NCBI GenBank assembly: GCA_015680685.1
Contig: MNCI01017913.1
Span: forward strand, 460,222-524,221
Length of the DNA stretch: 64,000 nucleotides
Reading direction: 5' to 3'
Source of the DNA: Gnetum montanum
Lineage: Eukaryota > Streptophyta > Gnetopsida > Gnetales > Gnetaceae
Shown here: positions 34,081 to 45,393 of the stretch, piece by piece
How positions within the stretch are numbered: position 1 is the stretch's first letter
How the letters are laid out: the number at the start of each line of letters is the position of its first letter
The notes under the pieces: model-generated
The model's input: the letters and a program-made list of their open reading frames with translations, nothing else
Told to the model about the DNA's origin: nothing
Databases searched by the model: none
Position numbers and translations under genes: made by a program

Positions 34081-36089
34081 GATCTTTCACATCTCCTCCC
34101 AAATCTCCCCCTTACAACTTGTTCATGGGGGAGATGTCCATCCATGCTAAGATTCTATAAAGTGGTTCCTCAGTTTTTAACTTATTTCTTATATCATTTT
34201 TAGTACGTTTTCTATTTTCATGGATATTTTAAAATTTTTTCTATATATTGTTCTATTTTTATTTATTTGAATTTTTCTTACCTTCCTTTATCTTTCTTTA
34301 TTGCCATCAAAAATTTGGTGCCAACAATAGCTACTCATTACTAGTGGTTTGAACTTTATTAATTACTTGATTACAATTGGTTGGATTTCATTTTAGAAAT
34401 TTGACATTTACTAATGGGACATTGATTCTTTTCATGTTAACAATAGTGAGTCCATGACATCCATCACTCCACTCAACTATATGGTGTTTCCTCATGTTGG
34501 AATTATGAGGTTCCTTATTAATAACAACTTACAATAAGCTAGTGACCTTTGTACCTTCCAAAATTAGGATGAATTAAGTAGATTGACAAGGGTGTGACTT
34601 CAAAGGGATTTATCACTTGTATACCTACTTTTCATCTAAGTTACATGAGCATTTCCATGGATTTCTAACCATTCCATTGTAGATCAATAAATAGGAGGCA
34701 ATGTCTTTGCATGATGCAGTTCCCATTTGCAAAAAAAAATGATGGAAATTCAAAGAATATCCCTTAGATATAATAATGGGCTACAAGCACTGGTTATGGG
34801 GCTAGAGAGACGTGTTACCCATGCTTGAAGGCACACCTCAAACTAACGCCCTTTTCACTTCCTTCTTATCTTTTCTTCTTCTTTAGGAATGGTGAGTGGT
34901 CTGTGGGGATGTTTTTGTAGCTTGGGGGGTGGAATGGTCTAAGGCATTGATGCAAAGCCACTGGAAGTGGATGGTCTTTCAGGTCATAATTAATCACATC
35001 TTTCACAAGGAAGTTCTCAGGTCATAATTAATCACATCTTTCACAAGGAACTTCATGTGACCACCATGGAGAACTTCATTTCACGCTCTCTCTCATCCAA
35101 CAATTTCTTCCATAAACAACCTCACTACCTCTTTTCATGAATGTTTCAATGGGTTCATTTAGTAAATTGTTGAAATTATTGTATGACTTCTTTGATGATT
35201 TAGTCTTTAACAATTCATGATCATTAATCAACCTTGGGGTCCATGGGCTTCTTGGTTTGAGGACATGCAAGGGCATTAAGGGCATGAGCCTACTATGGGA
35301 AGGATCCACTTGCATATTCCTTAGTTGGGATGGTTAAACATCTTATCCCTTAGCCATTTTTCTCTCAAAACATTACAATCTCACTGTGATGCATCTAGTA
35401 TTTACCTTCCTTGGCATATTAAATCTCTAAAAATCTTCTTTTCTAAGCCTATTTCTAACCCTCTTCTAGCATTTGCATTATTCTAGGCTTTTCTGGCTTC
35501 CTATGGACTCCAATTTTATGAAAAAATTCTTTGTACTTAGTTTTTAAATGGCAAACGTTTTGATTTTTGGTTGCATCAATGCATTCATGTCGATGTAGCC
35601 TGATGCAGTGATGCATCCTCATCAACATAGCACAAAAATACTATATATATGCATCAACACTTAGCTAATTTTTGCCATTTTCTTCCAAAGGCCCAAGGAG
35701 TTTTGTAGTTTTCAAAGCCCAGAGCCTTATCAAGCCTATAACTTTTAAACCACTTGTCCAAATCACTCTGTTCTTTGATCTTGCAGCTATCAGAGGTGAG
35801 ATTTATGTCATGGGGGCTACAAATCATAGGTTTTTAACAAAAAAATGTTTTGAAATTTTTCTAACTCCCACAAGGTTTAACTAATAAAATAACATTAAAA
35901 ATCATTAACTCATGTAATTTAAACCTTACCATCAAACTTTGGTAGTGATCCAAATGAAATAATAATAAAATGATATTAAAATAATTAATCCTCCATAATC
36001 ACAACTTAGCCTAAGTGTAACTTGCCAAGGAGACAAGGTATCAAAGTGCTCTAAGTTACATAAATTAAGAGCCAATTCTTGGTTATATT
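34081..36089 (+). other. Gy-D region after integrase, no gene
   Basis: 34081-35370 matches the Gy-A 3' region. From 35370 similarity to Gy-A stops. Around 35575-35665 ATGCATC/GATGCA motifs and ATACTATATATATGCATC recall the U3/TATA part of the family LTR but the rest does not follow, so this is not called an LTR. No frame is sustained. Confidence 0.5.
34980..35055 (+). repeat. 38-bp tandem duplication
   Basis: 34980-35017 and 35018-35055 are almost identical (CAGGTCATAATTAATCACAT..., ending AAGTTCT versus AACTTCA). No N separates them. Gy-A does not have it. It may be a real duplication or a further unmerged overlap. Confidence 0.8.
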
Positions 36090-38840
36090 ATGATTACAGA
36101 TGGAACCAAGACCCAAGCAATCACAAGAGGGAGGATTTTTCCAACTAAGGGACAAGCAACGAAGAGGGGAAAAGGGCTAGTAGCCATAGTAATCCCAAGA
36201 AGAAATAGTAGAAACACATGTCATGGGACCTCTTTGGAAGGAGCCCAAGGTGGAATCTATTTGATAAATTCCCATAGCTAAAACTTATTAGTCACAACAA
36301 GATGAGGTGCCTGGCCCTAAACCAAACCTAGAAGTCATCATGATTAAGGCTTGCCTAAAGTAAATTAGCACTAAGGAGATCAAAACTTTGGTTCTCTAAG
36401 AGATTAACTTTGGTTTCTTCTTAGACTTTGCATCATAAGAGGCTAAGACTTAGTTGCAAACCTATCCCATGTGGCCTATTCTCACTTCCATTAGGGAGTG
36501 GTACTTAGGAGAAGCATACCTCTTTTGAAATAACAAGTAGACAAACACCTTAGTGAAGATCAAGGACATCCAATATCCTATTCAATCAAGGCCATCTCAG
36601 AGGTCCCTAGGTTTCTTAACACTAGGACAACATTGGTAGAGATATCAATGTAGGCAGACTAAGAGGTCAAGAAAGAGTGGATCTAGTGATTCTATGAAGT
36701 GATCTATAAGGAGTGTGGTGTACTCACTAATGCAAAGATGGCCTATTTCAAAATTACGACCCATCATCTCAACCCAACGGTGAGGCCAAGGAAAATCACA
36801 GCCTTCTCTACTCGTGCATGTGTTGTGCTAAGTAGTAATTTTTTTGTCAATCTCCCATAGCTCATATTCCTAGAAATTGAGAAAAGGTTTACCACATCTT
36901 GGCAAGAGATGATGTAGGACAAAGTTCTTATCAAGTTGCAAGAAGAGGAGTAGCCACCATCACACAAACTCAAGAAAAAATACCAAAGGCTTGTGCTACA
37001 ATCAAGCAAATGTAGAAGTTCCATGATTAACTCTTATAGAAATAGTAGGAAGGATAAAGATATGAAGACTCATTAGCTTTGAGGCATTTAAACAAGGTCA
37101 CTCAAACAATAATCTTGTTGGAGGAGACTGCATCATTGTTCTCCACACAAAGGATGAAGGCACTCAGAAGGTTGAATTTGAACACCTAAGAGGTAATGGT
37201 ATCCATCTTAGGATAATAATAATTCCCAAAGATCTCTGAGAATGACATCACTTTTTAGTATTCCTTGAGGAGGGCAAGGGGAAAACTATCTTGATGATGC
37301 AACATCATGGATAGGAGACAATAGCAAAGATGGTGGCCAACCACATTACAAATGCACTAAACACTCGTGCAGGCACCTTGCTTAATATTATTTCACTTAG
37401 GGATGTGCATACACCATAAGAGTAAGTGGATGACTAAGTGTAGTCTAGCATGAGGAGGTGCTAGACCACTTAGTGGGAACTAGACAACTACTTCTAAAAA
37501 TTTGTAATCTCATAGATAACATCATTGCCACCTAGTCAAAGCTATTGAAAGCTAAGGATAAGATTAACATCATCAACACCTAACTTGAGGAAGCCATTTC
37601 CAACAATAGACAGTTGGTTGTCGAGGTTATAGAATTGCAAGCCTAATTAGCTAATCCCATTGTTCTTAGCTAGGAAATAACAAGGGATAAGCTTTTCTAT
37701 AGCTTCAAAACAAACTAAGAGAGTCTAAGAATGTAAAGTAGGAAATGGTCTTTGATGTGTTTCTCTTGGAGACCATGACCTACAACATCGAGAAGGACCT
37801 ATTAGAGGTCTACAAGGAGAATCTAGCTCTAACCAAGGACATTTGTCACTTGTAGAATGTCAAGGCATAGAAAGATTAAATGGTAGAATTTGTGTGATAG
37901 CAGTAAGAGTATCTTGCTAAGGTAAACTTGGATTTGATAAGGTTGGCTACTAAGAATCAAAATCTCTCGATGGAGAAAGTCTATCTACTTCACCAGCAAA
38001 CAACCATTGAGATAGCCACTTGGAAAAATGAGGTCCTAAATTTTGAAAGGATCAAGAACCACTACAAAGGCTAGGTTGGGCTTCATATAAAAGTCAATGA
38101 AAAAGAAATTTAATTAGTCAAGGTAAAGATGAATGAGGCTCTCCAGCAACTCCAACAAATAGACAATGTGTGACAACCCATGTTTGATGGGCTAAACCCA
38201 TACAACAAAGTTGAAATATACTTGAAGGACTTGTAGATCAAGAAGATGATGGAATATATGACATTACCCAACCTATGATATGCAAACTTGGAAATGCTAA
38301 CTACTAGAAGGAAATGGTTAGAGTTAGAGAAACAAGTGTCCAACTCATACCTTTTGTATGAGGCAAAGTTCAAGCACCACAAAGATGCAAAGTAAAAGCT
38401 AGAAATGGCTAATGATAAGCTTGAAATTCTTTAAGCTCACTTCACAGATCAATAAGTAGTGGCGGAGAACTTGAAAAAATGAATGAATGATTACCATGAG
38501 CTATAAAATATTGTCAGGGCATTCAACATCAAATATAAGTAATTCACTGCCTAGTTCATTAATGTCAAGGACTTGTTCCTAGTCATGTCCTATCCATGGG
38601 ATGTTCCCATACCAACTTGCATAGATGATGTTATTTGAACTATGTGCGATCCCTAGACCAAGGAGGAGCAAATGAAGGCACTACTAGATGCCTTTTATCT
38701 TCTAGAAGAAGTAGTAGCTATAGTAGGATAGCCACAGCCTTAGCCTCAACCACCACCACCATGGGTATCAGAGCTTGGACAAGGTCCATCAGCATCCCAA
38801 GAGCCTCCACCTCCTGGCACTATCTGATTTTCTCTTCATC
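36090..38840 (+). pseudogene. Gy-D accessory 3' reading frame: coiled-coil protein with Pro-rich C-terminus (unknown)
   Basis: From about 37740 to 38840 one frame of roughly 365 codons is interrupted almost only by TAG. It is highly charged and heptad-like (KDLLEVYKENLALTKDICHL; LQQLQQID; WLELEKQVSNSYLLYEAKFK), then becomes a compact segment (VMSYPWDVPIPTCIDDVI) and ends PPPPWVSELGQGPSASQ. Upstream, shifted frames from 36100 (MEPRPKQSQEGGFFQLRDKQ) through IREWYLGEAYLF and INIINTQLEEAISNNRQLVV seem to be its N-terminal part. It lies between integrase and the 3' LTR, same strand. Gy-A has no equivalent. I do not recognise the family; it could be a lineage-specific ORF or a captured host gene. 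Confidence 0.55.
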
Positions 38841-39077
38841 TTGGGCTATTCAAGGAACTCCAGCTATTAGTTTTTGTAAGGTTGTTCAATTTTATTTTCA
38901 TGAATATCCATTTTTGTAAATTATGTAAATCCATACAATCAGGCACTTACAATCAACTAGTTAGTGAGTTAGTTTGTTAGTCCATGGTTCCATACCTTTC
39001 CAAATTTTGTAAAAATCTTGATCCTCCTTCTATTATTTTTTTAATCAAGAATTAGTTTTCAATCATTTGTGTGGGTA

Positions 39078-39412
39078 TGATGAATCATTATTGGGTTGGG
39101 TTGATGGGCATGTGTTGATGGATGTTTTGATGCATCAACACATGTGCATCAATGTGATGTCTAATTCTACCTATATAAATGTCTGTACCCATTGCATTTA
39201 TGGCATTGGTTAGTTAATAGCTTAGCCAAGTTCTTGCAATTTATTTTCACAAAAGTTAGAATACTTTCTAAGTGCTGCAATATGAGTCAAGAATTATATA
39301 GATCATTATTTGAGCACTAATGTACTTGGACACATTGTTTTGATGGTAATAAATATGAGATTCTTACTAAACTTTGCACAATTGGAAATAGATTAAGGTT
39401 TACTTTTATGTT
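39078..39412 (+). repeat. 3' LTR of Gy-D, truncated
   Basis: TGATGAATCATTATTGGG through TTTACTTTTATGT matches the first ~335 bp of 26910-27743, including TATA (39174-39180) and the GCTTAGCCAAGTTCTTG block. It breaks off at about 39412, where Gy-C gag begins. The LTR-adjacent purine-rich run GTGTGGGTA is the likely polypurine tract remnant. Confidence 0.85.
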
Positions 39413-40609
39413 ACATAATTTGATCTAATGCATCAAAAAATGCTTTAGGTGTCATTCACATGATTATGCCATCACAAGAAAATCAATACTCTACTGTCTA
39501 ACAAGTGTCAAACCATCAAGAAAGAATCCCTGCAATTGAAACTCTGAAAAGTCATAATTAGTGTTCCTTATCTTTATGTCTTTAACATGCTCCTAGGCCT
39601 ATTCATAAGTCTCATTTTCTTTATGTTAAAAGTCTGAAAAAAAAATTTGTATTGATGGATTTTTGCTAAAGATAAAAATCGATTTAAAAACTCATTATTA
39701 AAGCATTCCCAGGATTAATAGAATATTGTTTTAATGATCTATATCATGATAATGCATAATCTCTAAAAGTAAGAAGAAATACAATCATTTTAGTGCATTC
39801 CATAATATTATTACAACATGTGACTATCAATGTTTCATAAACTTGTATATGATAGTATGAATCTTCTTCATATGTAACATAAAATTATGGAAATGCTGCT
39901 AAATTTTTAATTTCAACATCTTGTCCAACAAGCAAAAAAAGAGGGGAGAGATTGGTAGTTGATATCCTCCACATTAATTCTTTTAACAAAAGATGATTAG
40001 GCATCCCCTATTAAGGAACTTGATTTTGAAATTGTAAAAATTGATCCAATGAGGTACTAAATGATGAGGAAAAGGGTGTGATATTTGTTGAAGTCCTTAT
40101 TTTGTAATCTGTATTTGAGCCATAGATTGTATTTGAGTAGCCTGCACATTGAATATAGGTTGCACACTTTGGAGAATATTCATCAATGCTTGTGCATTGA
40201 AGTAATTCTATTTGAGTACTTGCATAATTATAGTTCTATATGATGCTACAGGTAGAATAGTTGAGTTGCAAGACATAGAAATGGGTTATGGATTAAAAGT
40301 AATAATAGGTTGTGCTATTGGTTAATAAATTTGAGCCATATTAGGATAACTCATATGAACAACAAGTTTTCCAAATTGAGAAATAGTAGGGGAAATAGTT
40401 GATGTGATAGGTGCTTATTTTGGAATAGGAAGAGCATAAGAGATTTCTAAAATGGAAAAAGGTGGCCATGTATTTTGGGTAGCTCAAGTCAAAGCATTTA
40501 ACAAGGTCTACTAAATGTCTTGTAAATGTTGTTGATGTAATTTCTAATGATAAAATATGTCAGAGGGATTATTAGATATGTACCTTCTAGTGGTTAAAAT
40601 TTTAGTCAT
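39413..40609 (-). pseudogene. gag: Gy-C Gag, N-terminal part (beyond the Gy-D insertion)
   Basis: On the minus strand an ATG at 40609-40607 starts MTKILTTRRYISNNPSD. Later blocks are ISTTNLSPLFLLVGQDVEIK, FYVTYEEDSYYHIQVYETLI, CTKMIVFLLTFRDYAL and YRSLKQYSINPGNALIMSF, the ALxWYRSLxxNSI signature of gypsy capsid, ending MTPKAFFDALDQ at the Gy-D junction. The strand and content fit the missing N-terminus of the Gy-C gag at 26441-26909. A few stops and shifts are present. Confidence 0.75.
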
Positions 40610-40611
40610 TT

Positions 40612-41734
40612 TTTACCTTCTAAAAGATCAACATGTCTTCTTATGTGCACTATGAGAGAGTGCTACTCAAAGTGGGTCATAGTTCATGTGAAGTTGGCTA
40701 CTAGAAGAGTATGTGCTATCCACTGATTGCAAATTCAAATCATTTTCACCTATTAGAAAGTTTGAATGCCTTCTATTGTGAACTATAGGAGAGTTCTACT
40801 CACAAGTGATCATAGTTCATGTAAAGCTGGCTACTAGAAAGGTATGTGCCTTCTAGTGGGTATAAATTTCAATCATTTTTCCTTACAAAAGGTCTAAATG
40901 CCTTTTGATGAGAATTGTGGGAGAGTGCTTCATTTAGTGAGTCATAGTCCATATGAAGTTGACTTTAGGAAGGTTATGTATCTTCTAATGACCAAAAATT
41001 CCAACCATTGTTTTTCTTCTAGATGTTTTCCATGTCTACTAGATGAGGCTACATGATAACGCTAATTGCACTAGCTTGAAATCCATATAAAGCATAATTT
41101 TATAATGATATGTGGCTTCTAGTGATTAAAAATTTGAACTAATCTTTACCCACTGCAAGATTTGAATGCCTTTTGGTGTGTAGTATAGGAGAGTGCTACT
41201 TACAGTGGGTTGCAGTCCATGTGAAGCTAGCTTTCAAAATAGTATGTACCTTCAAGTGATCACAAATTACAATCACTTTGGTTTGAATGCCTTCTAGTAT
41301 GAACTATGAGAGAGTTCTACTTACTATTTGTCATAGTTCATGTGAAGATCTGAATGCCTTTCAATGTAAAATATGGAAGAGTGCTTTAAGTAATAGGTCG
41401 CAATCCATATGAAGCTAACTTTTGGAATGTTATGTACCTTATGGTGGTCAAAAACTTCAACCATATTTTCCTTCTAGCAACTCTTCATGTCTTCCAGATA
41501 AGACTACATGATAATGCTAATCGTTATGGCTTGCAATCCATGTAAAGTAGGCTTTTGAAAGGCTTTGTGCCTNTTTGCAATCCATGTAAAGTAGGCTTTT
41601 GAAAGGCTTTGTGCCTTCTTGTGGCTGAAAATTTCAACCATTTTTTCCTTCTAGAAGGTCCAAATGCCTTCTGGTGTGGACAGTGAAATTTTGCTACTCA
41701 CAATGGGTCACAATCCATGTGAAGCTGGCAGAAA
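40612..41734 (-). repeat. Tandem array of ~133-bp units upstream of Gy-C gag
   Basis: The anchor CAT(G/A)T(G/A)AAG recurs at 40685, 40818, 40950, 41084, 41218, 41339, 41406, 41539 and 41717: steps of 133, 132, 134, 134, 121, 67, 133 and (after removing the artefact at 41573) about 134. Each unit also has a GAATGCCTT block and an ACCTTCTAGTGG block. About eight to nine units, one shortened to half. It ends against a copia fragment at 41735. The first bases of gag (CCACTAGAAGGTACATA) match the unit, so the array runs into the coding start. Confidence 0.85.
41531..41616. other. Single-N join with 42-bp duplicated flanks (assembly artefact)
   Basis: 41531-41572 and 41575-41616 are identical (TTGCAATCCATG...TTGTGCCT), with N at 41573. 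It lies in the ~133-bp array, where collapse or expansion by an assembler is likely, so the unit count is uncertain. Confidence 0.85.
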
Positions 41735-41869
41735 GCTTTGTAGCTGAATATGCCCTAGTTGAGTATGTTTTCTAATAAAGTGATGTTGAATTTTAATATG
41801 CTTTGTAAGAGAATGTTCTATAAGGTTCTTCATCATATTGAAAGCATTGCTATTATCATGTAGGATAGG
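41735..41869 (-). pseudogene. pol: Ty1/copia RNase H, C-terminal piece
   Basis: The minus strand reads PILHDNSNAFNMMKNLIEHS followed by LTKHIKIQHHFIRKHTQL, the end of a copia RNase H (family LYCDNxSA ... TKHIxIxxHFIR). It is the direct continuation of the copia frame that stops at 47523, the two being separated by the CC-2 element. To the left it is cut by the ~133-bp array, so the copia 3' LTR is not seen. Confidence 0.85.
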
Positions 41870-42003
41870 TGTCACATCCCCATTCCCAAATGATGTTGCT
41901 ACCTAATGAAGATGGTGTCTCTTCATAACANAGTAGGATAGGTGTCACATCCCCATTCCCAAATGATGTTTCTACCTAATGAAGATGGTGTCTCTTCATA
42001 ACA
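41860..42003. other. Single-N join with 71-bp duplicated flanks (assembly artefact)
   Basis: 41860-41930 and 41933-42003 repeat the same 71 bases with one G/T difference around N at 41931. The duplicated piece includes copia flank plus the first 61 bases of the CC-2 5' LTR, so it cannot be a biological LTR feature. Confidence 0.85.
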
Positions 42004-42515
42004 AGTGTAATTGTTATCTTAACAAGACCCAAAAGGGTAATTGTAATTAAGACCCAAAAGGACATGTTGTAATAAAAGACATGTCTCTTAAGGAAACCTT
42101 TTTGGATTTGACCTAATGCATTTATACCCAAGGTTAGAGGTCATGCTAGAATGAAATGGCAAAGCTAGTACAAGCAAGTCACGGAAAGCTAGGTGAAGCA
42201 GGATAGGAAGTGGATTGGCCATTCCTTCTAGCTCGGTTATAGGCCTAACCATGGTGGTAGTGCTGGATTGCCTCTAAGGGATAAATACCAAAGGAAGAAA
42301 GCCCTAAGGAACACTCTCAAAGCATGACTAGGATACATTATTCCATATCAATAAAGCATCCTTTTATTTCTCTTTATGCATATTTACTATTATTTCCTTT
42401 ATACATAATGTCAAATATCATACATATTTCACATTTGGTATATTTTCTTCGTATGCATAATGTCTAATATATTGTATATTTGACATTTGCCATGACATCT
42501 AGGGACAGGATGTTT
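41870..42515 (+). repeat. 5' LTR of CC-2
   Basis: TGTCACATCCCCATTCCC at 41870 (and again at 41943 after the artefact) to GGGACAGGATGT at 42513; the expected terminal TGTCA is altered. It shares ATGAAGATGGTGTCTCTTCA, an AATAAA at about 42351 and CCATGACAT with the other copies. Confidence 0.82.
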
Positions 42516-42519
42516 CAAT

Positions 42520-42531
42520 TAGTATGAGATC
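42520..42531 (+). promoter_or_regulatory. Putative CC-2 primer-binding site, initiator Met-tRNA type
   Basis: TAGTATGAGATC matches 9 of 12 bases of TGGTATCAGAGC, the site used by many plant chromoviruses. Its location just after the LTR is right. The match is weak because of decay. Confidence 0.5.
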
Positions 42532-44061
42532 AAACCACAACCCAAGGACCATTCAGAACCATGGGTCGGCTACAACATGAATCGAATGATCAACCTTGAA
42601 GCCACAACACAAGGAAAGTCATTGATCATTTCCAAATGTACCATATGTTTGTGATGTAAGTTAGAAGATACCTTTTCATTGATTTCATGAACAACGAATC
42701 AGGCATGCAACAAAGAATATTATTTCATGGATATCATTAATCTATGAATATTTGATCACATCTCATCAAGATTCATCAATTACAAGAGATGTTGGTAAGA
42801 CAATGATACAATTGTCCAAGTAACTCTTTTCCATCTTAATACTATAATTATTAATTGATCAAGGCATTGTTAAATTTCTTTCAAGAAAGTTAGTAACCAT
42901 GACCTAAATTAATCTTGTTTTGTTGAAATTCACTATCCAAGTAATCTAGAAGATTCCAAGTTACCATATGTTAGCCTAAAAATGTCAATTCAACAAAATA
43001 GGTTAGTTTGGTCCTTTTAATTCTTGAAAAATAAATTTCATTTTTGAACACTAAAACTATGTCTAACACATAGTACTCATAGAGACAATTCCAACAGCAC
43101 AAATTTTGTCTCAATCGGACTTATGGTTTGGGAGATATCAATGTTTAAAGTTTCTTGTTATATGTGCATTAAAATAATATTAATTTATTAATTTATTATT
43201 TCAATCAAATTTTTTTAACATTTTAGGATCAGGAATCAACCCTAAATTTCCATTTACCTATACCAAACCCTTGCTCTTTCATCAACTAAACCACCACATC
43301 AATCATCAAGACAAGGTGGAATAAAATAATAATAAAAAGTTTAAAAATAAACTAAAACCTTTTAAGTGGGAGGTTGTGGGTTCAAACACTGACCCCACTA
43401 ACTTTAAAATTTTGTTTTTAAAAAAAGAAAAAAATATGAAATAAAATAATTAATATATTAATAAATTTAAAAATTGAAAAATAATAATAATGAAATTTAA
43501 CAAGAGGACATGGGTTCAAACCCAAGACCCCCTTGTTCAGTTTTAATTAATAATAAAAATAATAATATAATAATAATCATAAAAGGATTATAAATTTTTT
43601 TTTAAAAAAACCCCCTTTATGGGTGTGGTCAGGACCAATTTTTCTACTACCCAGTAGCATCACATCCAACCAACAATCAATGGAAATGGGCCTACCATAA
43701 GGCCTAGCTACATAGCAAAGGTAGCCATGACGAGTCTGCACTCTGTTGCCATTTATGAATAGCCACTAACTTGCTGCACCTGATGCCTAATGTCACATTG
43801 TCCATTACCATCCTACATCCACTGCCTGCTGTTGCATGCCCACTACTTGCTAGTCACCACAGAGTGCTAGCCACCATGATGCTCTACCCTACCGCTACTA
43901 GACACGTCGTTGCTATCTCTCTGAACACCGCTACCCTGGAGCAATGCAGCTACCATGCCTTGGATCTCCCTTTATCTCCTGCTATAGAAATCCTCACCTA
44001 CAATCCGTAGAAACCCAGGCCATGTTTTTTGTAGCTACTATTTACTGTGTTGCTTTTGTCC

Positions 44062-44190
44062 ATCGACATTGCCAATAACCACCTCCAACATTATTGATAA
44101 CCACCTCTAACACTGTCAATAATCACCTCCAGCACTGTCAATAACTACCTCTAGCACCATCGATAACTACCTCTAAGACCACCAAAAATA
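44062..44190 (+). repeat. 22-bp minisatellite in CC-2
   Basis: About five units of the form ACACTGTCAATAATCACCTC(C/T)A, with variants such as ACATTATTGATAACC and GCACCATCGATAACT. The CC-3 counterpart at this position has instead 45-bp units built on a similar (C)ACCATCAAT core. Confidence 0.75.
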
Positions 44191-44283
44191 ACCTACAACA
44201 TTGTTGATAATCATCTCTCACACCACCAATCATTGCCTCTCCTACCATAGATCACCGTCTTCCTCTCTAGCACCAACACATTT

Positions 44284-44460
44284 TGAAGGTTGTGCTAGCC
44301 TCATTTGGGGCTGCGTAGGGCATGTGGAGGGTTGTGCACACTTCAAGGAGGGTTGTGTGAGCCTTAGGAAGGGCTATTTAGGTCCTAAACAAGGCTGTGA
44401 AAGCCCAAGGATGAGTTGCACATGACCTAAAAAGGGGCTGCACAGGCCTAGGTTGTGCCA
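44284..44460 (+). repeat. ~21-bp minisatellite in CC-2 (GGTTGTG/GGGCTG units)
   Basis: About eight units such as GGGTTGTGCACACTTCAAGG and GGGTTGTGTGAGCCTTAGG. Being a multiple of three, it yields an open stretch with a seven-residue period (EGCAHFK, EGCVSLR). That ORF (44201-44425) is probably a by-product. The inverted equivalent in CC-3 is at about 51850-51985. Confidence 0.75.
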
Positions 44461-45393
44461 CCCAACGTAGCCCTTTTCTACCAACTCCACCATCAATGCT
44501 GCCATCTTCACCAACATGCACCTCCATTTGCTATGTTGCTTACCTCATTCATGTTTCTTGCCTCATTGCCATCCAACTCTTAGCCACCTAACAACTACCT
44601 AGGACACTACTGGTGCACCACCATGGTGTTGTTATGGTTCTACATGAAATGGTAAATTCTTTGTAATTTGATGGAAAAATAGAACTTTCTATCAATTAAC
44701 AGAATATTCAAAATTTTTTCATCAAATGGTTAACTTAAAAATAATATGTGAAAAAATAGTTTCCAAAATTAGAATTTGGTGTGTTGGTAGCAATAGAGAT
44801 AAAAATTCCACAATTAAGTGCACTCACTTTGAAGTAGAACTAGGATGAGTGACCTCTTAGGAAGTCTCATGTTTTATGCCAAAGTACTTAGACTCCAAAA
44901 GCCATAACTTTTGATTTTGGAAGCCTTTTTCAGCAAACAAATAGTCATTTCCTATATTTTTCAACCTTCCAAACACAATGGTAAAGTTAGATCCATCCCA
45001 GGGACCCCAAAAATTATTTTTTACTCCTTGCCAAATATACCACCTCGAGATCCTCAAAAGTTTAATTTTGGCATCACTCAAGCATACGATGTCCATTTTC
45101 AACATATGAATAGTTATTTTCAACATTTTTTACCCTTTTGAACTCAATGGTGAGGTTAGATTTATCATCTAAATAGCCAATAATTCAATGATATCATAAA
45201 TTCAACCTTTTGGGCTTAAGATTTGCTGCATAACCCTTGTAGATAGTTTTAAGATCACTATGGCATGTCATTAATTACACTACCAAAGTCAATGTTCCTA
45301 AGGAGGGTAGAAAGGCTACCATGAATTAGATAATATAGTTACATATTACTAAAATTATATGATATCATTAAATATTACTAAAATTAGATAATN

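Larger units (their letters stand above)
26910..39412 (+). mobile_element. Gy-D: long gypsy element (12.5 kb) with an extra 3' coding region
   Basis: A 5' LTR (834 bp), primer site, gag, protease, RT-RNase H, integrase, a long 3' region and the first ~335 bp of the 3' LTR follow on the plus strand. Proteins and LTRs match Gy-A, Gy-B and Gy-E. The left target flank is GTTAG (26905-26909); the right one is lost with the end of the 3' LTR. It inserted into Gy-C. Compared with Gy-A it carries about 3.7 kb of unmatched sequence from 35370 to the 3' LTR, including a coiled-coil reading frame. Confidence 0.88.
42532..45392 (+). other. CC-2 internal non-coding region
   Basis: No gag- or pol-like frame. 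43060-43150 (containing ACTTATGGTTTGGGAGATAT) is conserved in inverted form at 53005-53090 of CC-3. 43200-43620 is low-complexity AT. 44040-44460 holds two minisatellites. 44850-45180 (AGCATACGATGTCCATTTTC) matches CC-3 at 51120-51420 inverted. An N at 45393, without duplicated flanks, marks a gap of unknown size. Confidence 0.6.

Noticed and set aside
35575-35665. Possible solo LTR inside the Gy-D 3' region
   Set aside because: Only the ATGCATC/TATA-like part resembles the family LTR; the diagnostic ends and downstream blocks are missing.
40612-41734. Centromeric-type satellite
   Set aside because: The array is only about 1.1 kb, contacts the Gy-C gag start directly and is better explained as an element leader repeat.
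41580-42010. Apparent extra LTR start and extra array unit
   Set aside because: Both come from duplicated flanks of single-N joins, not from biology.
44201-44425. Cys-rich 74-codon ORF with seven-residue repeats, like a small secreted peptide
   Set aside because: It is created by a 21-bp minisatellite inside CC-2, lacks a signal peptide and is not conserved as a frame in CC-3.
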